This document shows positions 8,626 to 16,914 of a stretch of DNA of 64,000 nt, piece by piece (the first letter of the stretch is position 1; each line of letters opens with the position of its first letter). The DNA lies in contig DASXUQ010000009.1 in assembly GCA_036504735.1 (NCBI GenBank), forward strand, positions 291,204 through 355,203, written 5' to 3'. This stretch comes from a bacterium (GTDB lineage: Bacteria > Electryoneota > RPQS01). The translations under genes and the position numbers were made by a program. Below the pieces are notes generated by a model. That model did no database searches and was not told the origin of the DNA. It was given only the letters and a program-made list of their open reading frames with translations.

Positions 8626-10085
8626 AGTCCGCTCTTCACTGGCTGAAATACCTTACCATCGTGGCAGCGTTGTTTTTTGTGGCGCAGTACATTTTGCTGG
8701 CCCTGCTGCGCATCTCCTATCCCTTCGAACTGGAGTGGATGGAAGGCAGTATGGTGGATCACGTGCAGCGCGTGCTGGACGGCAAGAGCCTGTATGTCCC
8801 GCCGACGATTGACTTTGTGCCGTTCGCTTATCCGCCGCTTTACTTCTATCTGTCGGCAGGACTGGCTAAGGTCACGGGCATTGGCTTTCTGCCACTGCGC
8901 TTAATCTCCTTGCTCTCGTCTCTCGGCGCGCTTTGGCTGATTGCGCTGATCGTCCGCAAAGAAACGGGCAAATCGAGCTACGGCATTTTGGCGGCGGGAC
9001 TGTTCGCGGCAACCTACCGTGCCTGCGGCGCATGGCTGGATATTGGCCGCGTGGACTCTCTGTTGCTGTTGTTGCTGCTCGGCGCGGTGTATCTGCTGCG
9101 TGTCCATGACACCCGGCGCGGTGCAGCCATAGCCGGACTGTTATTGGCTTTGGCCGTGCTCACCAAACAGACTGCCATTGTGGTGGCCGGACCGCTCTTC
9201 CTTTATATAGTGCTGACACGGCGGGATCTGTTCGGATGGGCAGTTACGCCTTTTATGGTGGTTGCGGGCGGTGCGCTGCTCGCGCTGACCCTGACCACCG
9301 ACGGCTGGTTCTGGTACTATAATGTTGTCCAGCCCGCACACCATGCCATGCAGCTTTTCTCCTTCTTCTTTTTTCTGGGGCATGATCTGGTCGCCACCAT
9401 GGGGATTGCGACCGGTGCCGCTGTCTGGTGGTTCTGGACCGGCAAAGCAGAAGGGAAAACGCGCCTGTTTTACGGATTATTTGTGCTGGGTATGGCGCTG
9501 GCCTCCCTGCTGCCGCGCATCAAAGCCGGCGGTTTTGCGAATGATTTGATTCCCATCTTCGCTGCTCTGGCGGTCCTGTTCGGCTTGGCGGCATCCCGTT
9601 GGATAGAAAGCTCCGCTGCACTTCGGGCACCGGCACTGCTTTACGCTGCCTGTCTGCTGCAGTTTGTCCTGCTGATCTACAATCCGTTGCGCTGCATACC
9701 CACATCGGCGGACCTTGAAGCAGGAAAAGCTCTATTACGCAAGCTCCAATCGCAGCCGGGGAATGTGCTGGTTTTCAGTCACGGTTTCCTTTCGGCACAG
9801 AGTGCCAAGCGGCCGACCGCCAACTGCATTGCGGTGACCGATGTACTCAGCGCGGGAGATCCCCGGGCGCGTGGCGCGTTGGTGAAGGACTTCCGTGAGG
9901 CCATTCAAGCGCACCGCTATTCGGCGCTGATTCTCGATGATGATGATCCGCTCTCATGGACCGAGATCGCCATCGCTTCTCAGTATTCCAAATCCGAAGT
10001 GGCCATTGAAAATCCTGTGGCCTTCTGGCCCGTCAGTGGCTGGCCCACAAGGCCGGAGTGGATTTACCGTCCCATCGGGAAGTGA
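8622..10085 (+). CDS. GT-C (family 39-like) membrane glycosyltransferase, third tandem paralogue
   Basis: A 487-residue membrane protein starting with GTG at 8622 inside the stop region of the previous gene. The conserved loop is nearly identical to that of the first paralogue (YPFELEWMEGSMVDHVQRVL, then YPPLYFYLSAG), and the C-terminus again carries FWPVSGWPTRPEWIY. Sequence similarity suggests this copy is closer to the first gene than to the second. Family knowledge gives transfer of a lipid-linked sugar at the outer face of the inner membrane. The following 176 nt separate it from the parvulin cluster and contain no recognised signal beyond AT-rich TATATT stretches. Confidence 0.85.
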   Translation: MKSALHWLKYLTIVAALFFVAQYILLALLRISYPFELEWMEGSMVDHVQRVLDGKSLYVPPTIDFVPFAYPPLYFYLSAGLAKVTGIGFLPLRLISLLSSLGALWLIALIVRKETGKSSYGILAAGLFAATYRACGAWLDIGRVDSLLLLLLLGAVYLLRVHDTRRGAAIAGLLLALAVLTKQTAIVVAGPLFLYIVLTRRDLFGWAVTPFMVVAGGALLALTLTTDGWFWYYNVVQPAHHAMQLFSFFFFLGHDLVATMGIATGAAVWWFWTGKAEGKTRLFYGLFVLGMALASLLPRIKAGGFANDLIPIFAALAVLFGLAASRWIESSAALRAPALLYAACLLQFVLLIYNPLRCIPTSADLEAGKALLRKLQSQPGNVLVFSHGFLSAQSAKRPTANCIAVTDVLSAGDPRARGALVKDFREAIQAHRYSALILDDDDPLSWTEIAIASQYSKSEVAIENPVAFWPVSGWPTRPEWIYRPIGK

Positions 10086-10261
10086 CGACCATTGAGGATC
10101 GGCCAAGCGGAACACCCCTGCCGCTTGCTCCACTAAGAGCGGGAAAGCTGGATTATATCTTTGGAAATCTGTATATTGAAAGCTTGGGCGCGTCGAGGCA
10201 ATGGACCGAGGCGGCTCAATCCAGTGACATTTCTGTTCAATTCGGATAAAACAACAAGGCG

Positions 10262-12037
10262 ATGGACATGTTCGTGAAAACCAGCAAATTCGTCGGCATC
10301 GGCCTGCTCCTCACGGTTCTGGCGGTAGGCTGCGGAACGCGGGAACCTGTAGTGGCTCGCGTAGGCCGGGAAAAGATCACTCTGAAAGAGTTTAAGGACA
10401 AATTCATCAGCACGTTCAAGTCGGAAGAGAACGCCAAGAAGCAAGGCATGGAGGAGCGCGAGACGACGCTGCACGCCATGGCCGTTGAACTGGCGAAGTA
10501 TCAGGAAGCCGTCTCGATGGGTTTGGACAAGAAGCCCGAGATTGCCAAGGCACTGGAACAGTCGGCCCGCCGCAAGGCGCTGGATCTGCTTTATCAGGAC
10601 AAGGTCATCAACGCCGTGATCACCGATGCGGCGGCCAAGCACTTCTATGAGCAGTCGGGAGAAGAAGTCAAGGCGCGGCACATCCTGCTTAAGACTCCGC
10701 CGCCGGACTCGCTGAATGGCGACACCCTGCGGGTCAAGGCGCGGATCGATTCCATTAAGAAGGCGATTGCCGGCGGGCTCAGCTTCAAGGCAGCCGCCAA
10801 GATGTTCAGCGACGACGCCACCTCCGCGGCGGACTCGGGCAATCTCGATTGGTTCCAGTGGGGCCGCATGGTCGATGAGTTTCAGGAAGCCGCATGGTCG
10901 GGCAAGCCCGGCCAGATTGTTGGCCCCGTGCGCACCAACTATGGTTACCATCTGATTCTGGTCGAAGAGCGCCGCCCGGTGCAGGGTCGCGCCGCCTTTG
11001 ATGATGTCAAGGACAATATCAAGGCGCAGCTCAAGCAGATTGAAGGCCAGAAGCTGATGGATCAGGCCCGGATTTATGTCGAGAATCTGCACAAGAGTTA
11101 CGGTCTTGAGTATAAGGATGCGAACATCGAGACCTTCCGCAAGAAGCTCGACGATCCGCAGACTCCCAAGAATCAGGATCTGGCAACGGTCTTTACCGCC
11201 GACCAAAAGAAGCAGGTGGTGGCGACCTATAAGGGCGGCCAGGTGACGGTGGACAGCTTAGTTACCAAGATCGGCCCCAATGCCCATCGCGTGGAATGGA
11301 ACAACAAGCAGGTGGTGATCGACCTGATCAATTCCATCGTCGAGCCGGGGTTCCTCGAAAAGGACGCCGAGAGCCAGGGCTACCTGAAGAAGGCGATGAA
11401 CGATCCGGAAGCCAAGTCCGAAATGCGCCAAGGCCTGATCGGCCAGCTCGAAAAGGTTGAAGTCAGCGACAAGGTCCGCCCGACCGATGCCGATGACCGC
11501 CGCTTCTACGACACCCATCTGTCGAATTTCATCCAGCCCGAAATGCGCACCGTGCGCGAGATTTTCGTCAAGGCCGACTCCATGAAGGCCGTCCGTATCC
11601 GTGACCGCGCCGTCAAGGGCGAGGATTTCAAAAAGCTGGCAATGCGCTTCAACGAGAAGGAATCGACCCAGCCGGATACCGGCCGCATCGGACCCTTCGA
11701 AGAAAAGCGCTTCGGCCTGATCGGCAAGACCGCCTTTACCCTGCAGAAGCCGGGCGACGTTTCGCCGGTGACTCCCAGCGGTAAGAATTTCTCGGTCATC
11801 CAACTGCTGAGCATCGATCCGTCCCGTACCAAGACCTTTGAAGAAGCTCAGGCCGAAGTCAAGCGGCAGAACCGTCAGGCGATGACCGATGCCGCCATGA
11901 AGGCGCTCGAAGAGAAGAGCCTGAAGGATTTCAAATACGAAGTCGATGCCAAGGTGCTTGCTTCGGTCTGGCCGGTGGAACCGAACCCCGCCGGCGCCAA
12001 GCCTGCCGCCCCCGCCCCCGCCGGACGGCCGCAGTAA
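10262..12037 (+). CDS. periplasmic lipoprotein with two parvulin (PpiC) domains
   Basis: A 591-residue exported peptidyl-prolyl cis-trans isomerase/chaperone. The N-terminus has a lipoprotein signal with lipobox LAVGC (Cys about residue 22). A SurA/PrsA-like helical segment follows, then parvulin domain 1 (VKARHILLKTPP ... YGYHLILVEERRP, about residues 135-245), a long linker and a weaker second parvulin-like domain (about 425-525). The first of three consecutive genes of this class, it probably helps fold outer-membrane or secreted proteins, of which this genome encodes many. Two in-frame ATGs (10262 and 10268) are possible; the signal peptide tolerates either. It ends in a Pro/Ala-rich tail, 7 nt before the next start. 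Confidence 0.88.
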   Translation: MDMFVKTSKFVGIGLLLTVLAVGCGTREPVVARVGREKITLKEFKDKFISTFKSEENAKKQGMEERETTLHAMAVELAKYQEAVSMGLDKKPEIAKALEQSARRKALDLLYQDKVINAVITDAAAKHFYEQSGEEVKARHILLKTPPPDSLNGDTLRVKARIDSIKKAIAGGLSFKAAAKMFSDDATSAADSGNLDWFQWGRMVDEFQEAAWSGKPGQIVGPVRTNYGYHLILVEERRPVQGRAAFDDVKDNIKAQLKQIEGQKLMDQARIYVENLHKSYGLEYKDANIETFRKKLDDPQTPKNQDLATVFTADQKKQVVATYKGGQVTVDSLVTKIGPNAHRVEWNNKQVVIDLINSIVEPGFLEKDAESQGYLKKAMNDPEAKSEMRQGLIGQLEKVEVSDKVRPTDADDRRFYDTHLSNFIQPEMRTVREIFVKADSMKAVRIRDRAVKGEDFKKLAMRFNEKESTQPDTGRIGPFEEKRFGLIGKTAFTLQKPGDVSPVTPSGKNFSVIQLLSIDPSRTKTFEEAQAEVKRQNRQAMTDAAMKALEEKSLKDFKYEVDAKVLASVWPVEPNPAGAKPAAPAPAGRPQ

Positions 12038-12044
12038 CCTGTAC

Positions 12045-12992
12045 ATGATGATGCCGAGTCTTCAAGAGCAGACTTACCCCCCTGTAATCCCCCCTTATTC
12101 TAAGGGGGGAGACCCGACCCCCCTTAGTCCCCCCGTAAACGGGGGGAGACCCGATGGCCTTTCCCCCTTTGAAAAAGGGGGAAGCAGAAGGGGGTTCTGC
12201 TCTGCTCCCTATCTGCTTTTAGCTTTCTGCTTTCTGCTCCTGTTCACTGCCTGCAGCAAGAGCAGCCGGGCCGACAAGCAGGTGTTGGCCAAGGTCGGAT
12301 CGCGGGAGTTGACCAAGGCCGGACTTTCGGCGCTGGCCGGAATGCCGGCCGATTCTCTGGAAAAGCCGGACCGTGTGCGGCTGATCGAAGCCTGGACCGA
12401 GCGCGTGCTGGTGGACCTCGAAGGCCAGAAGCGCCACATGGACAAGGATCCGGAGATCACGGCCAAACTGACCGGTGTGCGCTCCGAGATGTACCGCGCC
12501 AAAATGCTCTCCGAACTCTCCGCTCCGCCGCCGACGGATTCGGTGGTCACCGCTTACTACAAGGCCCATCAGCAGGAATTCCTGCGGCCTATGGATATGT
12601 ACTCGGTGGAACTCTACTGGACGCGGGGCAAGGAACTGATGGCGCGTTTCCGCGATGATCTGTTGCGCGGCGACACCAGCCTGGTGGCCTCGGGGGATAT
12701 CACTTCCGAAGGCAAATGGCTGGCGGAAGCTTCGGAACTGGATGCGGATCTTCAGAAGGAAGTGTCCAGTTTAAGACCCGGTGAGGTGACCTTTCCCCAT
12801 CCGTATGATGACGGTTACCGTGTCGTGCGCATGATGGAAATCTACCCGGCGGGAACCGTGCTGGACCTTGCCGCCGTGCGCGATGAGATCATGGCGCGGT
12901 TGATGGCAGAGCAGGGCCACAAGCGGCTCGACTCCCTGATGACCCGCCTCCGCTCCCGCTACTCCGTGAAAATCCTCGCGGATTCGCTGTAA
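12045..12992 (+). CDS. lipoprotein of the SurA/PrsA-type chaperone family with repeat-derived N-terminus
   Basis: The body (from about residue 75) resembles the N-terminal helical and peptidyl-prolyl isomerase-like parts of SurA/PrsA proteins, but the parvulin domain is degenerate (GDITSEGKWLAEAS ... GYRVVRMMEIYPAG). Before it lies a lipoprotein signal LLLAFCFLLLFTAC with the Cys in lipobox position. The only ATGs are three in a row at 12045-12053. From there about 50 residues are encoded by the dispersed CCCCCTT repeat (PPYSKGG, LSPPVNGG, SPFEKGG). The repeat therefore either extends the signal peptide's n-region or hides a non-ATG start such as the CTG at 12213. The preceding gene stops 7 nt upstream and a SurA-like gene follows. 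Confidence 0.75.
   Translation: MMMPSLQEQTYPPVIPPYSKGGDPTPLSPPVNGGRPDGLSPFEKGGSRRGFCSAPYLLLAFCFLLLFTACSKSSRADKQVLAKVGSRELTKAGLSALAGMPADSLEKPDRVRLIEAWTERVLVDLEGQKRHMDKDPEITAKLTGVRSEMYRAKMLSELSAPPPTDSVVTAYYKAHQQEFLRPMDMYSVELYWTRGKELMARFRDDLLRGDTSLVASGDITSEGKWLAEASELDADLQKEVSSLRPGEVTFPHPYDDGYRVVRMMEIYPAGTVLDLAAVRDEIMARLMAEQGHKRLDSLMTRLRSRYSVKILADSL
12066..12197. repeat. dispersed CCCCCTT/AAGGGGG repeat, copy 2 (compound, inside a reading frame)
   Basis: Three adjacent palindromes of the family, each a C-run facing a G-run (CCCCCCTTATTCTAAGGGGGG, then CCCCCCGTAAACGGGGGG, then CCCCCTTTGAAAAAGGGGG), stretch across the start of the lipoprotein gene at 12045. They stay open in its frame. The last unit ends in AAGCAGAAGGGGGTTCTG, the inverted form of the AACCCCCTTCTG motif that starts other copies. 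Confidence 0.85.
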
Positions 12993-13011
12993 GCGGACGG
13001 AAGGAATACCA

Positions 13012-13111
13012 GACCCCCCTTCTTATTTCCCCTTGTTCCAAGGGGAAGGATCAGAGACAAAGGGCTTAAGCCCTTGCCCCGCATCAACGGGGAGATCAAG
13101 GGGGGGAGACG
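13012..13111. repeat. dispersed CCCCCTT/AAGGGGG repeat, copy 3
   Basis: It sits between the lipoprotein and SurA-like genes. It contains TTTCCCCTTGTTCCAAGGGGAA, GGGCTTAAGCCC and CCCCGCATCAACGGGG followed by a G-run. The order of units and the shared GGATCAGAG segment match copy 1. Confidence 0.8.
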
Positions 13112-13144
13112 GCCAAAAGTGCAATCAATTAAGGTACCCTTTAT

Positions 13145-14440
13145 ATGCCAAGACTCCTCCGTCTGGCCGCGCTGCTCTTTGTGGCTCTGATGATGGTGCA
13201 TCTGGCCACCGCGGCGGATCAGGAAAAGATCATTGACCGCATCGTGGCGGTGGTGGACAATGATATTATTCTGGAATCGGAACTCTCGCAGTACGTGCAG
13301 TACAATATCGGCTCGCAGGCGGCGATGGATGCCATGCGCCCCGCGCAGCTCGACAGCCTGCGCAAGATGGTGCTTGACGAACTGATTCTGCAGAAGGTGC
13401 TGCTGGCCAAGGCCCGCCTCGATACCGTTACGGTGGACACCAAGACGGTGGACGGCGAACTGGACGCGCGCATCAAATCGCTCACCGAACAGGCGGGCGG
13501 TCAGGACCGGCTCGAAGAATACTACGGCATGCCGCTGGCCAAACTCAAACGGCAGTTCCGCCCGCTGGTAGAAGAGGGCCTGCTGATCGACAAGGTCAAG
13601 CAGGAGAAGCTCAAAGGCATCGTGGCCGGCCCCGGCGACGTGCAGCGGTTCTGGCAGACCTACAAGGATTCGATTCCACCCCTCAAAGACGGTGTGCGGC
13701 TGGCGCATATTCTGCTGGCCGATACGGTTTCGCAGAGCGCCATCGATGCCGCCCTGCATAAGGCCGACTCGGTGCGCACGCTGATCACCTCCGGCAAGAT
13801 GACCTTCGAGGATGCGGCGACGCATCTGTCCGATGATCCGGGCACGGCGTCCAAAGGCGGCAAGCTCGGCACCACCAACCGCGGTGATCTGGTTCCCGAA
13901 TATGAAGCGGTGGCCTTCAATCTCAAGCCCAGCGACATTTCCCAGCCTGTGGCCTCGCAGTTCGGCGTGCATCTGATCCGTGTGGACAGCCGCACAGGAG
14001 AAAAGATTACCTCCAGCCACATCCTTTTCAAGATCGGTCCGACCGACGCCGACCTCGCGCGCACCAATGCCCGCGCCGATTCGATGGTTAAGGCCATTCG
14101 CGGCGGAGTGCCCTTCGGTGACCTTGCGGCTAAGTACTCCACCGATCTCAAGACGGCGGGCAAGGGTGGCGACCTCGGCTGGTTCAGTCCGGATGAAATC
14201 CCGGCGGATTTCAAGCCCGCCATTGCCGGTCTGAAGAAAGGTGACGTGGCCGGTCCGGTGCGTACCCGCTTCGGCGCGCACGTGATCCTTGTTGCCGACC
14301 GCATCAATGCCCGTCCCATCACGCTGGAAGACGACTATGACCGCATCCAGCGCATGGCCCTGATGAAAAAACAGGATGAAGTCTTCCGCAAATGGGCCAA
14401 AGACCTGACCGGCGAAACGTTTATCGAAAAGAGAATCTGA
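13145..14440 (+). CDS. SurA-like periplasmic chaperone with two parvulin domains
   Basis: A 431-residue exported protein with a cleavable signal (LLRLAALLFVALMMVHLATAA). An N-terminal SurA helical domain follows (DRIVAVVDNDIILESELSQY is the classic SurA opening). It then has two complete parvulin domains (VRLAHILLADTVSQ from about residue 182 and ITSSHILFKIGPTD from about 287, each ending with a FGxHLI/FGAHVI motif) and a C-terminal helix. This matches SurA of proteobacteria in length and order. In that family the protein escorts unfolded beta-barrel proteins to the BAM complex. With the two lipoproteins upstream it forms a three-gene folding module. The downstream DUF4846 gene begins 13 nt later. 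Confidence 0.92.
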   Translation: MPRLLRLAALLFVALMMVHLATAADQEKIIDRIVAVVDNDIILESELSQYVQYNIGSQAAMDAMRPAQLDSLRKMVLDELILQKVLLAKARLDTVTVDTKTVDGELDARIKSLTEQAGGQDRLEEYYGMPLAKLKRQFRPLVEEGLLIDKVKQEKLKGIVAGPGDVQRFWQTYKDSIPPLKDGVRLAHILLADTVSQSAIDAALHKADSVRTLITSGKMTFEDAATHLSDDPGTASKGGKLGTTNRGDLVPEYEAVAFNLKPSDISQPVASQFGVHLIRVDSRTGEKITSSHILFKIGPTDADLARTNARADSMVKAIRGGVPFGDLAAKYSTDLKTAGKGGDLGWFSPDEIPADFKPAIAGLKKGDVAGPVRTRFGAHVILVADRINARPITLEDDYDRIQRMALMKKQDEVFRKWAKDLTGETFIEKRI

Positions 14441-14447
14441 AGAGAAA

Positions 14448-14522
14448 TGAAAAATGATAAATGAAAAATTAAAAAGGAAGAGTAGTCTTCGTTTTCTTTT
14501 TAGTTTTTCATTTATCATTTTT
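14448..14522. repeat. AT-rich inverted repeat overlapping a gene start
   Basis: An A-rich arm (AAAATGATAAATGAAAAATT, about 14448-14481) faces a T-rich arm (about 14488-14522) that is its near-perfect complement, around a short AGTAGT centre. The element carries the ATG and most of the signal peptide of the gene at 14454. By symmetry the opposite strand encodes the same first residues (MINEKLKRK). Related A/G-rich tracts occur at 43460-43499 (T-rich strand) and 62901-62935. Confidence 0.75.
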
Positions 14523-15311
14523 GGTTTTTCCGTCTTCGCCCAGAGTTCAATTCTGTACCTGTGGCATCATGAGAGTACTGAAAGCCTTGCGTCGCGGTTC
14601 GATCCGCCGCAAGGCTTTTTGCGTCTGGCCCAGCCTGAAGGTTCCTTCGGCGCGTGGCTGCGCGGCCTGCCCCTTTTGCCGGGCAACCCTCCGGTGCAGC
14701 TTTTCAACGGCGCACCCAAACAGAATCAGCAGCCCCATGCGGCGGTGCTTGACATCGACGCCGGAACCGAAGACTTGCAGCAGTGTGCCGACGCCATCAT
14801 CCGCCTGCGCGCCGAGTATCTGTTTTCGGTGCACCGCGACCGCGACATTGTCTTTCACTTTACCAGCGGCGACAAAGCCGCCTGGACCGAGTGGCAGAAA
14901 GGCCTGCGGCCCGAGGTGCGCGGCAACCGGGTCACATGGAAAGCCGCCGCCCGTCCTGACAGCAGTTACGCCAATTTCCGCCGCTACCTGTCGACAGTCT
15001 TCCGCTATGCGGGCACGCTGTCCTTAAGCAAAGAACTTCAGACGGTGAGCGATCCGTCGCGCGTCGAAATCGGTGATGTGTTTATTCACGGTGGCTCTCC
15101 CGGCCATGCCGTGCTGGTGGTGGACGTGGCCGAAAATGACAAAGGCGAACGCGTCTTTATACTCGCCCAAAGCTACATGCCCGCCCAGCAAATCGAAATC
15201 CTCCGCACGGTCCTCTTCCCCCGCTCCCCATGGTATACGGCACGCCCCTCCGGCATCCTCGAAACGCCGGAGTGGGAGTTCCAATACGAGGAATTGAAGA
15301 GATTCCGGTAA
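14454..15311 (+). CDS. DUF4846 secreted protein
   Basis: A 285-residue protein with an N-terminal signal (LFSFSFIIFGFSVFAQ, cleavage after FAQ) and a single domain that I recognise as DUF4846: LFNGAPKQNQQPHAAVLDID, then ADAIIRLRAEYLF, then the conserved VEIGDVFIHGGSPGHAVLVVD and FILAQSYMPAQQIEIL. The family is common in Bacteroidota and has no known biochemical function; the GGSPGHAVLV segment resembles a papain/NlpC-type fold core, which is only an impression. The start lies within an AT-rich palindrome, so the signal peptide is encoded by repeat sequence. The gene is 13 nt after the SurA-like gene and may share its transcript. Confidence 0.8.
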   Translation: MINEKLKRKSSLRFLFSFSFIIFGFSVFAQSSILYLWHHESTESLASRFDPPQGFLRLAQPEGSFGAWLRGLPLLPGNPPVQLFNGAPKQNQQPHAAVLDIDAGTEDLQQCADAIIRLRAEYLFSVHRDRDIVFHFTSGDKAAWTEWQKGLRPEVRGNRVTWKAAARPDSSYANFRRYLSTVFRYAGTLSLSKELQTVSDPSRVEIGDVFIHGGSPGHAVLVVDVAENDKGERVFILAQSYMPAQQIEILRTVLFPRSPWYTARPSGILETPEWEFQYEELKRFR

Positions 15312-15334
15312 ACGCCTGCTCCCCCCGGCTTGTC

Positions 15335-15413
15335 ATTCCGTTCCGTCTCGGAACGGAATCCCCAACAATGATAGCTCTTCTTAACCACGCGGTGTCGGCT
15401 GCTTGCAGCCGAC
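15335..15413. repeat. two perfect hairpins in the spacer before the AlbA_2 gene
   Basis: ATTCCGTTCCG at 15335-15345 pairs with CGGAACGGAAT at 15349-15359, and GTCGGCTGC at 15394-15402 pairs with GCAGCCGAC at 15405-15413. Neither is followed by a T-run. They are compact REP-like palindromes at the border between native-looking and foreign-looking sequence. Confidence 0.65.
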
Positions 15414-15441
15414 CCGTGAACCTAATAATTGATGTCACCCT

Positions 15442-16779
15442 ATGTCATTATCGGAGGGAACAAAAAGGCTGCTTGCTGGCGGAGAGGACATTGAAGTCGA
15501 GTACAAAACCAAGGTCACACAAGACTTCAATGATACTCTTGTGGCTTTCGCGAATGCAAGTGGTGGTGTGTGTTTGATCGGAGTTGAAGACGCTGAAGAT
15601 GAAAACGGACGGCATATTGGACGCGTCGTCGGCATAGAAATCTGCGACAGAACAAGAGGGCAGATTCAATCGCGAGCAGACCAAACCCTCGACCGGATTC
15701 CCATTTCGATAGAAGACGAGACTGATGAAGATGGGCGTGGAATATATATAGTCTCTATTCCTGAAGGGCAAAGCAAGCCGTACTGCACGGGGGGCGGCAG
15801 ATATCTCATCCGGCGTGACGGGCAAAAGTGTCCAATGACGCCAAGAATGATAGGAAACTTCTACGTTCATACCGGCCCGACGCCAGCACTTGCCCTTAGA
15901 TGGCGCGAAGCTGACATTGACCGCAAAACATGTCTTGATGTTCCTGCATTGCCAGAGTTGTCGCGCGAATCGCTTCTGGAGAAGATTGCCTCCTTGATGC
16001 CAACAGATGGGGAGATAGCGATCGTCAATGAGCATACGCCGCGAATCAAACATTACTTGGAAGCTTGCCAACAGAAATTCACCGAGTTCGGGGGTCCTCT
16101 TGTTACAGTAGAGGTCGACGATATCGAAAAGTTTTTTGCCTATGTAGACAAGTTGAGGAAGCTTGCAAGGAAAGTAGAAGAGGACTGTAATGCGGTAAAT
16201 AGAGGTATTGACGCGGTGAGCAGAGCAGTAGAGCCGATGTTAGTACTAACAAACAACGGGACTGCTCCGGCCGAAAACATCACGGTATTCCTTACCCCGA
16301 ACGCCAAAATCGAATTCAAATATATGGGCCAAGTTAAGCAGCTCTCGATCTCGATCCCTGAGGGAAGACCCGACTATGTTGTTGGGATTGTCGAGCTAGC
16401 GAAGCGAACCGACAGGGAACTTGCCGAGATGACATATCGCGCAGAGCATGGAATGGGGTCGGAGTGGTCGATGGCACAACGCTTGGGCTTGGTGCGAATG
16501 CGGAAGAATGCGACACTCTTGTCTGTAGATAACCCGAATACATTTGACATTCTTCACAAGGTTCCAAGGCTGTTTATGGATGGAGACCGCATACGGCTTG
16601 ACTGCACACGATTGTCCCATAACTTCGAAAACACCCCGAAGTCGGGTGAGCTCCGATTGCTATGTAGTCTTCGGGCTGGGGAAGAGGCAGAGCTACATTA
16701 TGAATGCAACGCCGACAATCTGCCGATCCGGCAACGGGGTGTGCTTAAGGTCATAGGGAAAGCACTCGAAGTAGATTAA
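15442..16779 (+). CDS. AlbA_2 / Schlafen-like DNA-binding domain protein
   Basis: A 445-residue cytoplasmic protein. The N-terminal part (about residues 14-130) is an AlbA_2 (Schlafen AlbA_2, formerly AAA_4) domain: EDIEVEYKTKV, then LVAFANASGGVCLIGVED, then GGRYLIRRDGQKCPMTP. Such domains bind nucleic acid, and relatives act as transcription factors, tRNA/RNA nucleases or defence proteins. The remaining 300 residues include a helical segment (about 225-260) and a beta-rich region with no family I know. Codon use is less GC-biased than in the neighbours, there are no partner genes and palindromes flank it, which suggests horizontal acquisition. ATG at 15442 was chosen as it directly precedes the domain. 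A defence role is possible but unproven. Confidence 0.75.
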   Translation: MSLSEGTKRLLAGGEDIEVEYKTKVTQDFNDTLVAFANASGGVCLIGVEDAEDENGRHIGRVVGIEICDRTRGQIQSRADQTLDRIPISIEDETDEDGRGIYIVSIPEGQSKPYCTGGGRYLIRRDGQKCPMTPRMIGNFYVHTGPTPALALRWREADIDRKTCLDVPALPELSRESLLEKIASLMPTDGEIAIVNEHTPRIKHYLEACQQKFTEFGGPLVTVEVDDIEKFFAYVDKLRKLARKVEEDCNAVNRGIDAVSRAVEPMLVLTNNGTAPAENITVFLTPNAKIEFKYMGQVKQLSISIPEGRPDYVVGIVELAKRTDRELAEMTYRAEHGMGSEWSMAQRLGLVRMRKNATLLSVDNPNTFDILHKVPRLFMDGDRIRLDCTRLSHNFENTPKSGELRLLCSLRAGEEAELHYECNADNLPIRQRGVLKVIGKALEVD

Positions 16780-16914
16780 CTGGTTGTCCAAATAGACAGT
16801 CCTTCATCCCTCCCCCGGAACTCCTCCCCGGCCCACGATGGTATAAGACTCAAGGAAAGTTATTGCTTAGTGCAGTGTTATCTTAGACTTACTCTCAATT
16901 ATTCGGGGTTTATT

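Noticed and set aside
12959-14518. 519-codon open frame on the minus strand opposite the SurA-like gene
   Set aside because: It is antisense to a clear SurA-like gene with strong motifs, has no family similarity and exists because of GC-biased codon use. Its MINEKLKRK start comes from the palindrome symmetry.
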